Of a stretch of 46,005 nucleotides of DNA, positions 17,459 through 26,378 are shown piece by piece. Each line of letters starts with the position of its first letter. Within the stretch, counting starts at the first letter, position 1. Location of the stretch: assembly GCA_030683915.1 (NCBI GenBank), contig JAUXPG010000315.1:1-46005 (forward strand). Direction: 5' to 3'. Below the pieces are notes generated by a model that ran no database searches, was not told the origin of the DNA, and saw only the letters and a list, made by a program, of their open reading frames with translations. This DNA comes from Gemmobacter sp. (GTDB lineage Bacteria; Pseudomonadota; Alphaproteobacteria; Rhodobacterales; Rhodobacteraceae). Both the position numbers and the translations under genes were made by a program.

Positions 17459-19090
17459 TCATCCGCGATCGCGCAGGGAATAATAGACCAACGCCAGCAC
17501 CGACCACAGCATCAGCAGGAAAAAGCCCGCAAGCCCGGTCAGCACCGGGCGGTCGGGGTATTCCGACTTTTGCGCCAGCGTCGGACGGATATAGGTGGCC
17601 AGATACAGCGTCTGGCGTTCGGCCCGCGACCGCGCGCCATCGAGCGCGGCCTGCGCGGCCAGATAGGTGGCCTGCGCCACCTCCTGATCCACGGCCAGGC
17701 TTTCGAACCGGGCGATCAGCGTGGGATAATCGGTGTCCGAGATGGTCACATCCTGCGCGGCAAAGCTTTGGCGTTCCTGATTGATGCGGTCGCGGATCAC
17801 CTCGATCCGGCGCTGCATCTGGCGCCGGCGCGGGTCGTTTTCATCCGCACCCGTCAGCAGGTCCATGTCCACCAGCGCCTGGGCCAGTTGCTGTTGCAGG
17901 CTGGTCAGGATGCCCATGCGGCCCTGGATATCGGCAGCGGGGTCGACGATCTGGGTGGTGGCGCGGAACGCGGTCAGCGCCTCGCGCGCGGCGCGCAACC
18001 GGGCCACGGCCTGATCGAGATCGGCCTGCGCCCAGGCCAGCGCATCGCGGCGGGCGGTTTCGTTGAGCTGGTTGATCATCGCCTGGCTTTCCGCGACGAT
18101 CTTTTCCGCGATCGCCTGGGCGAACCGGGGTTCGTGCGCGCGGACCTCGACCTCGATCAGGCCACTGCCCTCGTCATAGCTGATACGCACCATGCGCAGC
18201 CAGAAGCTGGTCAGTTCCTCGATCGTGGCATCGGGCCAGATCGAATAGACCGGGTCGCGCGGCCAGTTGCGCGCGTAATGCGCGGTCAGGTCCAGATCGG
18301 CATGCACCCGCGCCACCAGTTCCTGGCTCTGGATGTATTCGAACAGCACCCGGGCATTGGTGCCGGTTGATCCGCCCGCCCCGAGCATCTGCGCCAGCCC
18401 GCCCGCCAGCGCCCCCGCCGAGGCGGTTTCCTCTTGCCGGACGGTAAAGCCGACGGTCGAGGCATATTGGTCCTCAGCGCGGGTCCAAAGATAGGCGGCC
18501 ACCAGAAAAAGCGGCACGATCACCAGCAGCACGAGACTGATCAGCAGGCCCCAATGGCGGCCCCGCATCGTGGCCTCGGGCACGACGGGGCGCACCTCGA
18601 CCCGGGCCAGCGCTTCGGCCCATGCGCCCGACTTGGCATCGGGCTTGGCGACTGGCGCAGGGGCGGGCGCGACGGCAGGCAGCGGGGCCGGTGCCGGTGC
18701 GACAGGGGCAGGCGGCGGCGCGGCCGGGCGCGCGGGAACAGGGGCTGCAGCAGGCGCAGGCGTGGCGGGCGCGGCGGCAATCTCCGGCGTGGGGGGCGAT
18801 GCGGACGGCGGGGATGCAGGGGTGGCCGCCTTGGCGGCAGGCTGCTTGTCCAAGGCTGCCTTGGGCGCAGGGGCCGGCTCCGCCCCGGCATCCACCAGTG
18901 CCGCACCCTCGGCCTTGGCGGCGCGCAGTTCGGCCTTCTTGCGGGCCTTGCGTTCTTCCAGCCGGGCCAGACGCATGTCCTGTTGCATGCGCGGGCCAAG
19001 GCGGGGGCGAGCGGCGGCCTTGCGGTCGTTCTGCCCCGCCGGGGCCGGGTCGGTGGCTGCGGCCGCGCCGTCTGGGTCTTTTTCCGCCAC
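17459..19090 (-). CDS. Capsule polysaccharide export inner-membrane protein (KpsE/BexC/CtrB-like) with a long Pro/Ala-rich N-terminal extension
   Basis: TM segment WGLLISLVLLVIVPLFLVAAYLWTRAEDQYASTVGFTVRQEE, coiled coil, C-terminal TM and YSLRD. GTG 19090 start is a guess; the track start at 19312 overlaps the divergent kpsM-like gene. Confidence 0.85.
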   Translation of the reverse strand: MAEKDPDGAAAATDPAPAGQNDRKAAARPRLGPRMQQDMRLARLEERKARKKAELRAAKAEGAALVDAGAEPAPAPKAALDKQPAAKAATPASPPSASPPTPEIAAAPATPAPAAAPVPARPAAPPPAPVAPAPAPLPAVAPAPAPVAKPDAKSGAWAEALARVEVRPVVPEATMRGRHWGLLISLVLLVIVPLFLVAAYLWTRAEDQYASTVGFTVRQEETASAGALAGGLAQMLGAGGSTGTNARVLFEYIQSQELVARVHADLDLTAHYARNWPRDPVYSIWPDATIEELTSFWLRMVRISYDEGSGLIEVEVRAHEPRFAQAIAEKIVAESQAMINQLNETARRDALAWAQADLDQAVARLRAAREALTAFRATTQIVDPAADIQGRMGILTSLQQQLAQALVDMDLLTGADENDPRRRQMQRRIEVIRDRINQERQSFAAQDVTISDTDYPTLIARFESLAVDQEVAQATYLAAQAALDGARSRAERQTLYLATYIRPTLAQKSEYPDRPVLTGLAGFFLLMLWSVLALVYYSLRDRG

Positions 19091-19172
19091 GCCTTGCCCG
19101 CGCCTCCCGATGATGTTTGCGCCTATCCCCGGTTTTCTACATAATCCTTTGGGTCTGCACCAGTTCAAGGAC

Positions 19173-20021
19173 ATGCCCTTGTCGCTTTCCGGCACCGAAT
19201 TGCCCACGCCCCCCCTGCCCGGACAGCGGCCCATGAAGCTGCCCGACAAGGGTCCACGCCCGCGCGCCGCCGGACGCACCGTGATGGCGCTGATGCTGCG
19301 CGAGATGTCCACCCGCTATGGCCGGTCGCCCGGCGGCTATATCTGGGCCATTGTCGAACCTTTTGCCGGCATCGTGATGCTGTCCCTAGCCTTTGCGATG
19401 ATGATGCGTTCGCCGCCTCTTGGCAGCAGCTTTATCCTGTTCAAGGCGACCGGCATGATGCCCTTCATATTGTATGGCACGGTCGCAGGTGCGATCGGCC
19501 ATGCGCTGCAGTTCTCGCGGCCGCTGCTGCAATATCCGGGCGTGACCTGGCTTGATGCCATTATTGCGCGCTTCACGCTGAACACGCTGACGGCGATGCT
19601 GGTCACCTATCTGATCCTGACCGGCATCCTTGTCTGGACCGGCACCCGCACCGTGCTCGACATGGGGGACATCGCGCTGTCGATCAGCCTCGCGGCCCTG
19701 CTGGGGCTGGGGGTGGGGGTGATGAACTGCTATCTGTTCATGGCCTTTCCGGTCTGGGAACAGGCCTGGGCCATCGTCACGCGGCCGCTGTTCCTGATCT
19801 CGGGCATCCTGTTCATCTACGAAGACCTGCCCAAGCTGGTGCAGGACATCCTGTGGTGGAACCCCTTGGTGCATGTCACCGGGCTGATGCGGGCGGGGTT
19901 CTATCCGATGTATTATGCAAGCTACGCCTCGCCGCTTTATGTGGTGACCTGCGGGGTGGTGCCGCTGGTGGCGGGGCTGCTGCTGCTCCACCGCCATCAT
20001 CTGGACCTGCTCAACCGCTAG
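19173..20021 (+). CDS. Polysaccharide ABC transporter permease (KpsM-like, ABC-2 type)
   Basis: MLREMSTRYGRSPGGYIWAIVEPFAGIVMLSLAFAMMM.. and FLISGILFIYEDLP, WWNPLVHVTGLMRAGFYPMY; start trimmed to ATG 19173. Confidence 0.9.
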   Translation: MPLSLSGTELPTPPLPGQRPMKLPDKGPRPRAAGRTVMALMLREMSTRYGRSPGGYIWAIVEPFAGIVMLSLAFAMMMRSPPLGSSFILFKATGMMPFILYGTVAGAIGHALQFSRPLLQYPGVTWLDAIIARFTLNTLTAMLVTYLILTGILVWTGTRTVLDMGDIALSISLAALLGLGVGVMNCYLFMAFPVWEQAWAIVTRPLFLISGILFIYEDLPKLVQDILWWNPLVHVTGLMRAGFYPMYYASYASPLYVVTCGVVPLVAGLLLLHRHHLDLLNR

Positions 20022-21140
20022 GTGGCGACAGCCCGAGATGCCGGTCAAAGGCGGCGGCCACCCGGTGCTCGGCGTGGTGATCCTGCACGAAGGCCTGCGC
20101 GGCCCGCCGCATGGCGCGGAATCGCGCCGGGTCGGCGGCAAAGGCGGCCAGATGGGCGCGCAGGCTGGCCGCATCGGTCATGGGCAGGAAATGGTCCGGC
20201 GCGCGCAGCCCGACCACCGCCGCAGGCCCCGGCGTCGCGATCAGGGCCAGCCCCGCCGCCGCCGCCTCGATAAGCTTGTTTTGCGCCCCGGTGAAGGTGA
20301 ACACCGCACAGACCGCCACATCTGACCGCGCCAGCGCCGCCGTCATATCGTCGGGTTCCTCGGGCAACAGCCGCAGCCCCGCCGGCACCGCGCCGAACCC
20401 CGCCGCCAGCGCACCAGCCCCGCCACTGCCGCCAAGGTAAAGCCCGCCGCCTCGCGGTTGGGGAAGTAATGGAAATTGCCCGACACACAGACCCGCAGCG
20501 GCGGGCCGGGGCGGTCAGGGCCGGGGTCGCGGAACCGCGCGGGCGGCAGGCTGAGCGGCAGATGGGCAAAGCCGGGGTGGCGCGCGGCCTCGTCCGGGCT
20601 GACCAGAAACACCGGGTCGAACAGCGCCGCCGCCCGCGCCTCAAGCCGGGCCAGCCGCGCGGCCTCGAACCGCATCAGCGCGCGGCGCGACCAGGGCGCC
20701 TTTGCCCCGATCCGGGCCATGTTGTCAGACAGCAGGTCGATCATCTCGAGCCAGCGGCGCCCCGGCCCCGCGCCCGCCCCGGGCATCAGCGCAAAACCCG
20801 CGCGCAAGGTGACAAACCCCACCGCCGCAAAGGCGGTTTCGCCCGTCAGCGCGCGAAACGCGCGGGCAAAGGCCGGTTGGCGCCACATCCCCACCTGCAG
20901 GGGCAGGCCCGAACCCACCGCCCGCAGCGCGCCCAGCACCGCCGCGCCGCGCGAAAACGGCACCTCGACCAGCCGAACGCCGGGGTCGGGCCAGGGGGCG
21001 GCCCCCGCGCCATAGCACAGCACCGTCACCCGGCCATGGCGGCGCAGCATCGCGATCCGGGCGCGCAGCACCACACCATCGCCGCGCCCCACCTCATGCG
21101 GGGACCGGCAGGCCACCAGCAAAAACTCAGGCCCGCTCAT
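20011..21140 (-). pseudogene. Glycosyltransferase (GT-B/GT4-like) interrupted by an apparent 1-nt frameshift near 20412
   Basis: N-part (21140 to ~20415) MSGPEFLLVACRSPHEVGRGDG..VCVSGNFHYFPNREAAGFTLAAVAGLV; C-part in another frame ALAAGFGAVPAGLRLLPEEPDDMTAALARSDVAVCAVFTFTGAQNKLIEAAAAGLALIATPG. Confidence 0.8.
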
Positions 21141-22123
21141 CGGCCCTGCCCGGCGCGGGCGAGCACCTCGGCATGCGGGCGCCCGACACGGCCCGCCAGC
21201 CCGTCGGCCAGCGCCAGCGCCATCAGCCGCAGGAAGGCCACCCGCTGCCCCGGATGGGCGCGCACCCGGCCCAGCCATCGGGGCACCACCACCAGAAGCG
21301 CGGGCCAGAACCACGCCCCCGCCGCCCGGCGCTGAAACATCAGCATGTTGCGGTGATAGTAATAGGCCTTCCACAGCGGGGTGAACCGCCCCGGCGTGCC
21401 GGCAAAGGTGGAACAGTCGTGCTCAAACCGCAGCATCGGCGCAAAGCCCAAGGTCCCGCCGCCTTGGGTCAGGCCCAGGGTGTAAAGCCCGTCATCGGCA
21501 TACAGAAAGAGCCGCCCGTCAGGGTAGCCTGCCCGCGCGATTGCCGCCCGCGACAAAAACAGCCCGACGAAGGACGCGCCATCCACCGGCTGCACCGCCT
21601 GCCCCGGCGCATAGTCCACCGCGCCGAGATGCGCCCCTGCCCCGCGCCCGCCCGCCAGCCGCGCCAACAGGCCCAGTGGCGCGCGGAACGGGTTGCGATA
21701 GGGGCGGTTCATGCCGCAGACCGTGCCATCGGGGTAATGCACGGCGGCTGCCAGCGCCTCCCACCCGGTCTTGTCCATCGCGGCAAAGGCATCGAGCGCG
21801 CCGGGGTCGGGTCGGGCATCATCGTCCATCACCACCAGCCAGTCGGGGGCGAAACGCTCCACCGCCAGCCGCATCCCGGCCTCGAACCCCCCCGCCCCGC
21901 CCAGGTTGCGGTCCGGGCGCAGCACCACCAGCCGAGGGTCGCCCTGCGCCGCCAGCCAATCCCCGGTGCCGTCGCTGGACAGGTTGTCCACCACCACAAC
22001 CCCCGCCAGCACGCCCGAAGGGCTGGCCAGCAACCGCCCCAGCGTGAGGCGCACCTGCGCCAGCCGGTTGTGGGTGACCACCACCGCCACCAGCCCCGCC
22101 GGACCCTGCACGCCTCCGCCCAT
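21137..22123 (-). CDS. Glycosyltransferase family 2 protein (rhamnosyl/galactofuranosyl-transferase-like)
   Basis: VAVVVTHNRLAQVRLTL..VVVDNLSSDGTGDWL..NLGGAGGFEAGM..WLVVMDDDARP. Confidence 0.9.
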   Translation of the reverse strand: MGGGVQGPAGLVAVVVTHNRLAQVRLTLGRLLASPSGVLAGVVVVDNLSSDGTGDWLAAQGDPRLVVLRPDRNLGGAGGFEAGMRLAVERFAPDWLVVMDDDARPDPGALDAFAAMDKTGWEALAAAVHYPDGTVCGMNRPYRNPFRAPLGLLARLAGGRGAGAHLGAVDYAPGQAVQPVDGASFVGLFLSRAAIARAGYPDGRLFLYADDGLYTLGLTQGGGTLGFAPMLRFEHDCSTFAGTPGRFTPLWKAYYYHRNMLMFQRRAAGAWFWPALLVVVPRWLGRVRAHPGQRVAFLRLMALALADGLAGRVGRPHAEVLARAGQGR

Positions 22124-22204
22124 CTTGGCCCGCCCCCCGTGTGCCGCACCGCTTTGGGCCAGAACCCTCCGGCTGTCAAACAGCCCCCGGTCCGGAGACC
22201 GCGA

Positions 22205-22882
22205 TCACAGCTTCGCGTCGCGCGGGTCGGTGGAATACCCGAAATGTTCGAAAACCCAGCTTTGCTTGGTGCAGATCTCGGCCACCACATCGGGCTCGAA
22301 CAGGTCAAGGAACGGCAGGTCCGGCTTGGTCGAGGAATTGTCCTTGGTGCGGGGCATGTCCTCGCGCCGCAGCTCTATCCCCAACTTGCCGCCGATCCGG
22401 GCGAAATCCTCGTCCAGGTGTTCAAGCCGGAAGGCATCGTCGATGCAGAACCTGTCGCCCACATGCGAGACATGGCTGTCGGGCTTGAACAGCTTGCTGA
22501 AGATGTAGGCGCGGAACTGTTCGCGGGTTTCCTCGAAGGTCTGCGGAACCGCCAGCTTTTGCCAGACCCGCTGCCAGTAGAACTGCGAGATGCTGCGCGG
22601 GAACGGATTGCGTACAGATGTCAGGCGCAGGTAATCGGTCCAGAAGGCATCGCCCAGATGTTCGGCCACCTTCTTGGCGCCGATATGGTTGCGCCAGTAG
22701 GGAGTTTCCTTCCTGCGGTTCAGCCGGGCCCCCACGATGCCGTATCGCGTGACCAACTCGGGCGCGGCCTCGGTCACGATATGGCCGGGCGGAGCACACC
22801 ACGGTTCAAGCATCATCTCGAACGACGTTCCCGCCGTCTTGCGCGTCTTGAGAAAGACGAACCTCTTTTGGTAGCTGATCAT
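22205..22882 (-). CDS. Sulfotransferase-like protein
   Basis: MISYQKRFVFLKTRKTAGTSFEMML (5'PSB-like loop), LRLTSVRNPFPRSISQFYW (3'PB-like motif). Confidence 0.82.
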   Translation of the reverse strand: MISYQKRFVFLKTRKTAGTSFEMMLEPWCAPPGHIVTEAAPELVTRYGIVGARLNRRKETPYWRNHIGAKKVAEHLGDAFWTDYLRLTSVRNPFPRSISQFYWQRVWQKLAVPQTFEETREQFRAYIFSKLFKPDSHVSHVGDRFCIDDAFRLEHLDEDFARIGGKLGIELRREDMPRTKDNSSTKPDLPFLDLFEPDVVAEICTKQSWVFEHFGYSTDPRDAKL

Positions 22883-23034
22883 CACCACGGTGGCATTCCG
22901 GCATTGGTATGCTTGATCTTCGTGCTGCCGGGGAAGATGATCTGACTGTGCTTGCGAAAGGCCGCCTCGATCGCGATTGTGCCGGTCTGGGGAACGGGCA
23001 GAAAGGCCAGCCTGTGTTTGAGCGAAATCAGCAT
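22882..23034 (-). pseudogene. 50-aa N-terminal remnant of a sulfotransferase-like gene
   Basis: Hand translation MLISLKHRLAFLPVPQTGTIAIEAAFRKHSQIIFPGSTKIKHTNAGMPPW*; aligns with N-termini of the genes at 4309 and 22882; stop overlaps next ATG (TGATG). Confidence 0.65.
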
Positions 23035-23061
23035 GCGGGAGACGTGTCCTTTGTACGGGTA

Positions 23062-24555
23062 TCAGGCAACGGTATAAAGAAACTTGCCGCTCGAATGGGT
23101 GCGGGTGGTGGCGGTGATGCGGATTTCGCCATCGAACGGGTCGGGCAGTTCCAGGCTCACGCCATGGGTGTGCAGTTTTCGGACCACTGGGGGGCGCGGC
23201 GTGCCGGATTTCAGCGCGCAGATCTCGGCGGAGGCATGGCTGAGCGCGCCGATGGGAATTTCCTCGCGGAAGGCGACGAAGTATTCCGACTTGTCGGCCT
23301 GCACGGCCAGCGTTTTTGTCACCGTGGTGCCCATCGGCTGCACAAAGGTAGGAAAGCTGTTGGTGAACTGGTTGCTTTCCATGCGAAAGTTGGTGACGCC
23401 GTGATGGTCGATCCCGCTTTGCGCGCCGGTCTCGGGGTCGGCATGGGTATGGACCCGCAGCGGATAAAGCACGCGCGGTTTGATCCCGTTCAGGTTTTCA
23501 TCCTGATTGTAGAACAGGTTGTCGCAGATGTGCACGTTGCCGAGCTTTGATCCGGGCTTGAGCGCGTTGATGACGATGTGGCTCCAGAGCCGGCCGTCGC
23601 TGGGGTGGTTGTAGCCGCGGTAGAACAGGTTGTCGGTGACGTGGAAATAGTTGCGGGCGTTCAGCCTGGGATGATCGTCACAATTGATCCAGAGCGTGCA
23701 GTTGTCGATGTAGTTGTGGTTGATGATGGCCGAGGATTTGCCGAAGTTGTTCGCCTCGATCCCCTTGAAGATGTCGAGATCCAGCGATCCGCCGCCGGTG
23801 ATGTGGTTGCCCACGATGCGGTTGGCGCGCATGCCGCAATGGATGCCGACCCGGCACAGGTTGATGTTGCAGTCCGCCACCACATTGTCGGCCTGACCCA
23901 GGAAGATGCCGGTTGAGACGCGGTTTTCATCCACGTCGAACGGCGGGATGACGCCATAGCTGGATTTCTTCTTCGGATGTCCATCCCAGTAAAGGAACTC
24001 GGCCACATGACACTTGAGGACTTCCAACTCGTGGTTGTTGCCACCCGGCGCGGAATAGATGCCATAGTCGCGCTGGTGAATGATGTGGCAATCCTCGACC
24101 CGGACGCGAAAGAAATCTTCAAGGTAAAGACCGCTGGCACGTTTCGAACATTCGAGGAACAGATCGACAAAGCTGAGCGCCGTGACCTTGTGGGCCGAGA
24201 TCAGGAACTCGCCTGCCGGAAAGTCGGGTCCGGCGACCAGCGTGCCGTTGCGCAGGGTGATCAGCTGGCAGCGTTCGATGCGCAGCGGACGGTCCAGCAC
24301 GTAGGTGCCACCTTGCAGGTCGATCTCGCACAGCGACCCCGGCATGGCGTTGTAGGCCACGGACCACGGCGCCGAGGCGCGGGCAATTCCGGCGGCCACA
24401 AGGTCGTGCAGCCGCTGGGTGTCATGGTTGCGGGTGGCGAAGATATCGACCAGGGTGATGCCGCGCGCCTCGTCGGCTGCGGGGCCTTCGGCGTCGATGT
24501 CAAAGCGCGTCGCAGCGCCCGGAAACGGCTTGGGGGTGTCGGGCATATCGCTCAT
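23062..24555 (-). CDS. Right-handed parallel beta-helix repeat protein (pectate-lyase-like fold)
   Basis: Repeated N/D-rich rungs (CHIIHQRDYGIYS, ADCNINLCRVGIHCGMRANRIVGNHITGGG, INHNYIDNCTLWINC, HICDNLFYNQDEN). Confidence 0.8.
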   Translation of the reverse strand: MSDMPDTPKPFPGAATRFDIDAEGPAADEARGITLVDIFATRNHDTQRLHDLVAAGIARASAPWSVAYNAMPGSLCEIDLQGGTYVLDRPLRIERCQLITLRNGTLVAGPDFPAGEFLISAHKVTALSFVDLFLECSKRASGLYLEDFFRVRVEDCHIIHQRDYGIYSAPGGNNHELEVLKCHVAEFLYWDGHPKKKSSYGVIPPFDVDENRVSTGIFLGQADNVVADCNINLCRVGIHCGMRANRIVGNHITGGGSLDLDIFKGIEANNFGKSSAIINHNYIDNCTLWINCDDHPRLNARNYFHVTDNLFYRGYNHPSDGRLWSHIVINALKPGSKLGNVHICDNLFYNQDENLNGIKPRVLYPLRVHTHADPETGAQSGIDHHGVTNFRMESNQFTNSFPTFVQPMGTTVTKTLAVQADKSEYFVAFREEIPIGALSHASAEICALKSGTPRPPVVRKLHTHGVSLELPDPFDGEIRITATTRTHSSGKFLYTVA

Positions 24556-25463
24556 GTCGGCGGGGCCTCCTGTGCTGCCGGTTCCAGCCAGCGCACCGCG
24601 GGGAACCGGGCCCGGATGGTGGCCAGATCGCGGGCATAGGCCGCGCGCATGTCCCTGACCTGTTCGGCGTCGAACGGCTGGAACGGCGCGTGGCCTGCCG
24701 CCACCGCGTAATGGTCGTTGATGCGTTCGGTCAGCTTCAGCCCCTGTTCGCGCCCGATCACCGGCACGATGTCGCCCAGCACCTGCAGCGCCTTTTGCGA
24801 CAGCGACGGGCGGGTGGGTTCGGCCTTGTAGGCCGCGACCATCGGCGCGATGTCGGCCTGCCCGGTGATCTGCGCCAGCGCCATGTCCTGCACGGCGGCG
24901 AAATCCTCGAACTTCCACAGCACGATGTCGGCTTCGGGCAGCACCTCGGTAAAGCTGGTCACCGTGTCCACCCAGGACCGTTTGGCAAAGGCCTTGGGCT
25001 TCCAGAAATCCTCGAACGGCAGGAAGCCGCGGTTGCGCACGATTTCCGAATACATCGACCGCCAGAACCCGTCATAGCCGCGCACCGAAAAGAACAGCCG
25101 GATCCGCGCCTCGGGGAACAGCGCGCGCAAGGTGGCCAGCCGCTTGCGGGCATGCGGATAGATGCCGGGCTGGCTGAGCAGTTCGATCGGCACCCCGATG
25201 ATGTTTTCCTCGGTCAGGATCCAGTCGCCGGTCGCGGGCATCCAGTCGCGCAAGGGGGTGGCCAGATCGTCGGGAATCTCCCCGGTCTCGAGCAGAGCGC
25301 GCACCGCCTTGAAATAGACCGGCACCCACTCCCGCCGCACATCCTGCGGGGCCGACAGCTTCACCCCCGCCGCCGCCAGCCGCGCCCGGTTGGCGAGCAT
25401 GATGCCCTGCAGATGGGTGGTGGCGGTCTTGTGGGCGCCCAGATAAAGGCGGATTTCCGTCAT
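24552..25463 (-). CDS. Sulfotransferase-like protein
   Basis: MTEIRLYLGAHKTATTHLQGIMLANRARLAAAGV, ARIRLFFSVRGYDGFWRSMYSEIVR; ATGA overlap with 24555 gene. Confidence 0.7.
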   Translation of the reverse strand: MTEIRLYLGAHKTATTHLQGIMLANRARLAAAGVKLSAPQDVRREWVPVYFKAVRALLETGEIPDDLATPLRDWMPATGDWILTEENIIGVPIELLSQPGIYPHARKRLATLRALFPEARIRLFFSVRGYDGFWRSMYSEIVRNRGFLPFEDFWKPKAFAKRSWVDTVTSFTEVLPEADIVLWKFEDFAAVQDMALAQITGQADIAPMVAAYKAEPTRPSLSQKALQVLGDIVPVIGREQGLKLTERINDHYAVAAGHAPFQPFDAEQVRDMRAAYARDLATIRARFPAVRWLEPAAQEAPPT

Positions 25464-25559
25464 GCAGCCGATATCCCGAAAAACCTGACCCGAAAAAAGC
25501 GGCGGGGCCCGACAGAAGGGGCGCCACCCAAACGTGGATAGCAAACCCCCCCCGCCGTC

Positions 25560-26378
25560 TCAAGCCGAAAGGGCGGGGCGGGTCTCGGCCAGCAAGGTTG
25601 ACAGAAAATCGCGCAGCACGATGGCGCCGTATTCGGCGTTCATGTGCTGCAGGTCATCTTCGGGCTGCGCCTTTTCCCCGGCCAGTCGAAGCGCACCGGC
25701 CTTGAACCGTGCCGCCGTGAACCCCGAAGGCCCAAGCACCGCATCGGGCTTGGGCACCATGCGGATGCCGAGCCGCTCCAGCGCATGGGCCCGCCGGCTG
25801 TCATACGCGTCCAAGGTCCGGCGCAGGTCGGCGGGGGACAGGCCGAGCCCGTCCCAAAGGCCGGGCCGGTTGGCGGCGGCACCAGGCACCAGAACGGTTT
25901 CCAGCGTGCGCGGCGGCGTCATCAGGCTGATGCCGCCCCGCGCAGCGGCGCGCCAGGCGGCAAGCCGCGCCACCAGCCCGGAAGCCCTGTCATCCAGCGC
26001 GGCAACAAAGGCCGACCACGACAACCGCTGCGGCTTGCCCCGCGGTGGCAGGCCATCAAGGTCATAGCCGGCAAGAATATCGGCGATCAGTTCGTATTTG
26101 CCGCTTCCTGCCTGACCGACCATAAGGACGTGGTCGTAATCCGCCAGATCCACCCATGTTCGGCCGTTGATCGCTTGCGCAACGGCCTTAACCTCGGGCG
26201 GGATATCCGCCTTGTCCGCCCCAAAGCGCGTGCCGTCAAAGCGCAGGTGGCCATATCTGGCGGCCGGTACGGCAAAGAACGTCACCTCGACCTTGCCCGC
26301 ATAGTCCGCCGCGATCAGATCCCACCCGCCCTTGACGGCGCCAACATGGGACGTGCCGGAAATCAGCAGCCGGATCAT
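25560..26378 (-). CDS. Hypothetical protein, possibly SGNH-hydrolase-like
   Basis: MIRLLISGTSHVGAVKGGWDLIAADYAG..; GTSHVG block I-like; coupled by overlap to the GSCFA gene. Confidence 0.6.
   Translation of the reverse strand: MIRLLISGTSHVGAVKGGWDLIAADYAGKVEVTFFAVPAARYGHLRFDGTRFGADKADIPPEVKAVAQAINGRTWVDLADYDHVLMVGQAGSGKYELIADILAGYDLDGLPPRGKPQRLSWSAFVAALDDRASGLVARLAAWRAAARGGISLMTPPRTLETVLVPGAAANRPGLWDGLGLSPADLRRTLDAYDSRRAHALERLGIRMVPKPDAVLGPSGFTAARFKAGALRLAGEKAQPEDDLQHMNAEYGAIVLRDFLSTLLAETRPALSA

Noticed and set aside
22909-23550. 213-aa plus-strand ORF
   Set aside because: Antisense to the sulfotransferase remnant and the beta-helix gene; no coherent motifs.
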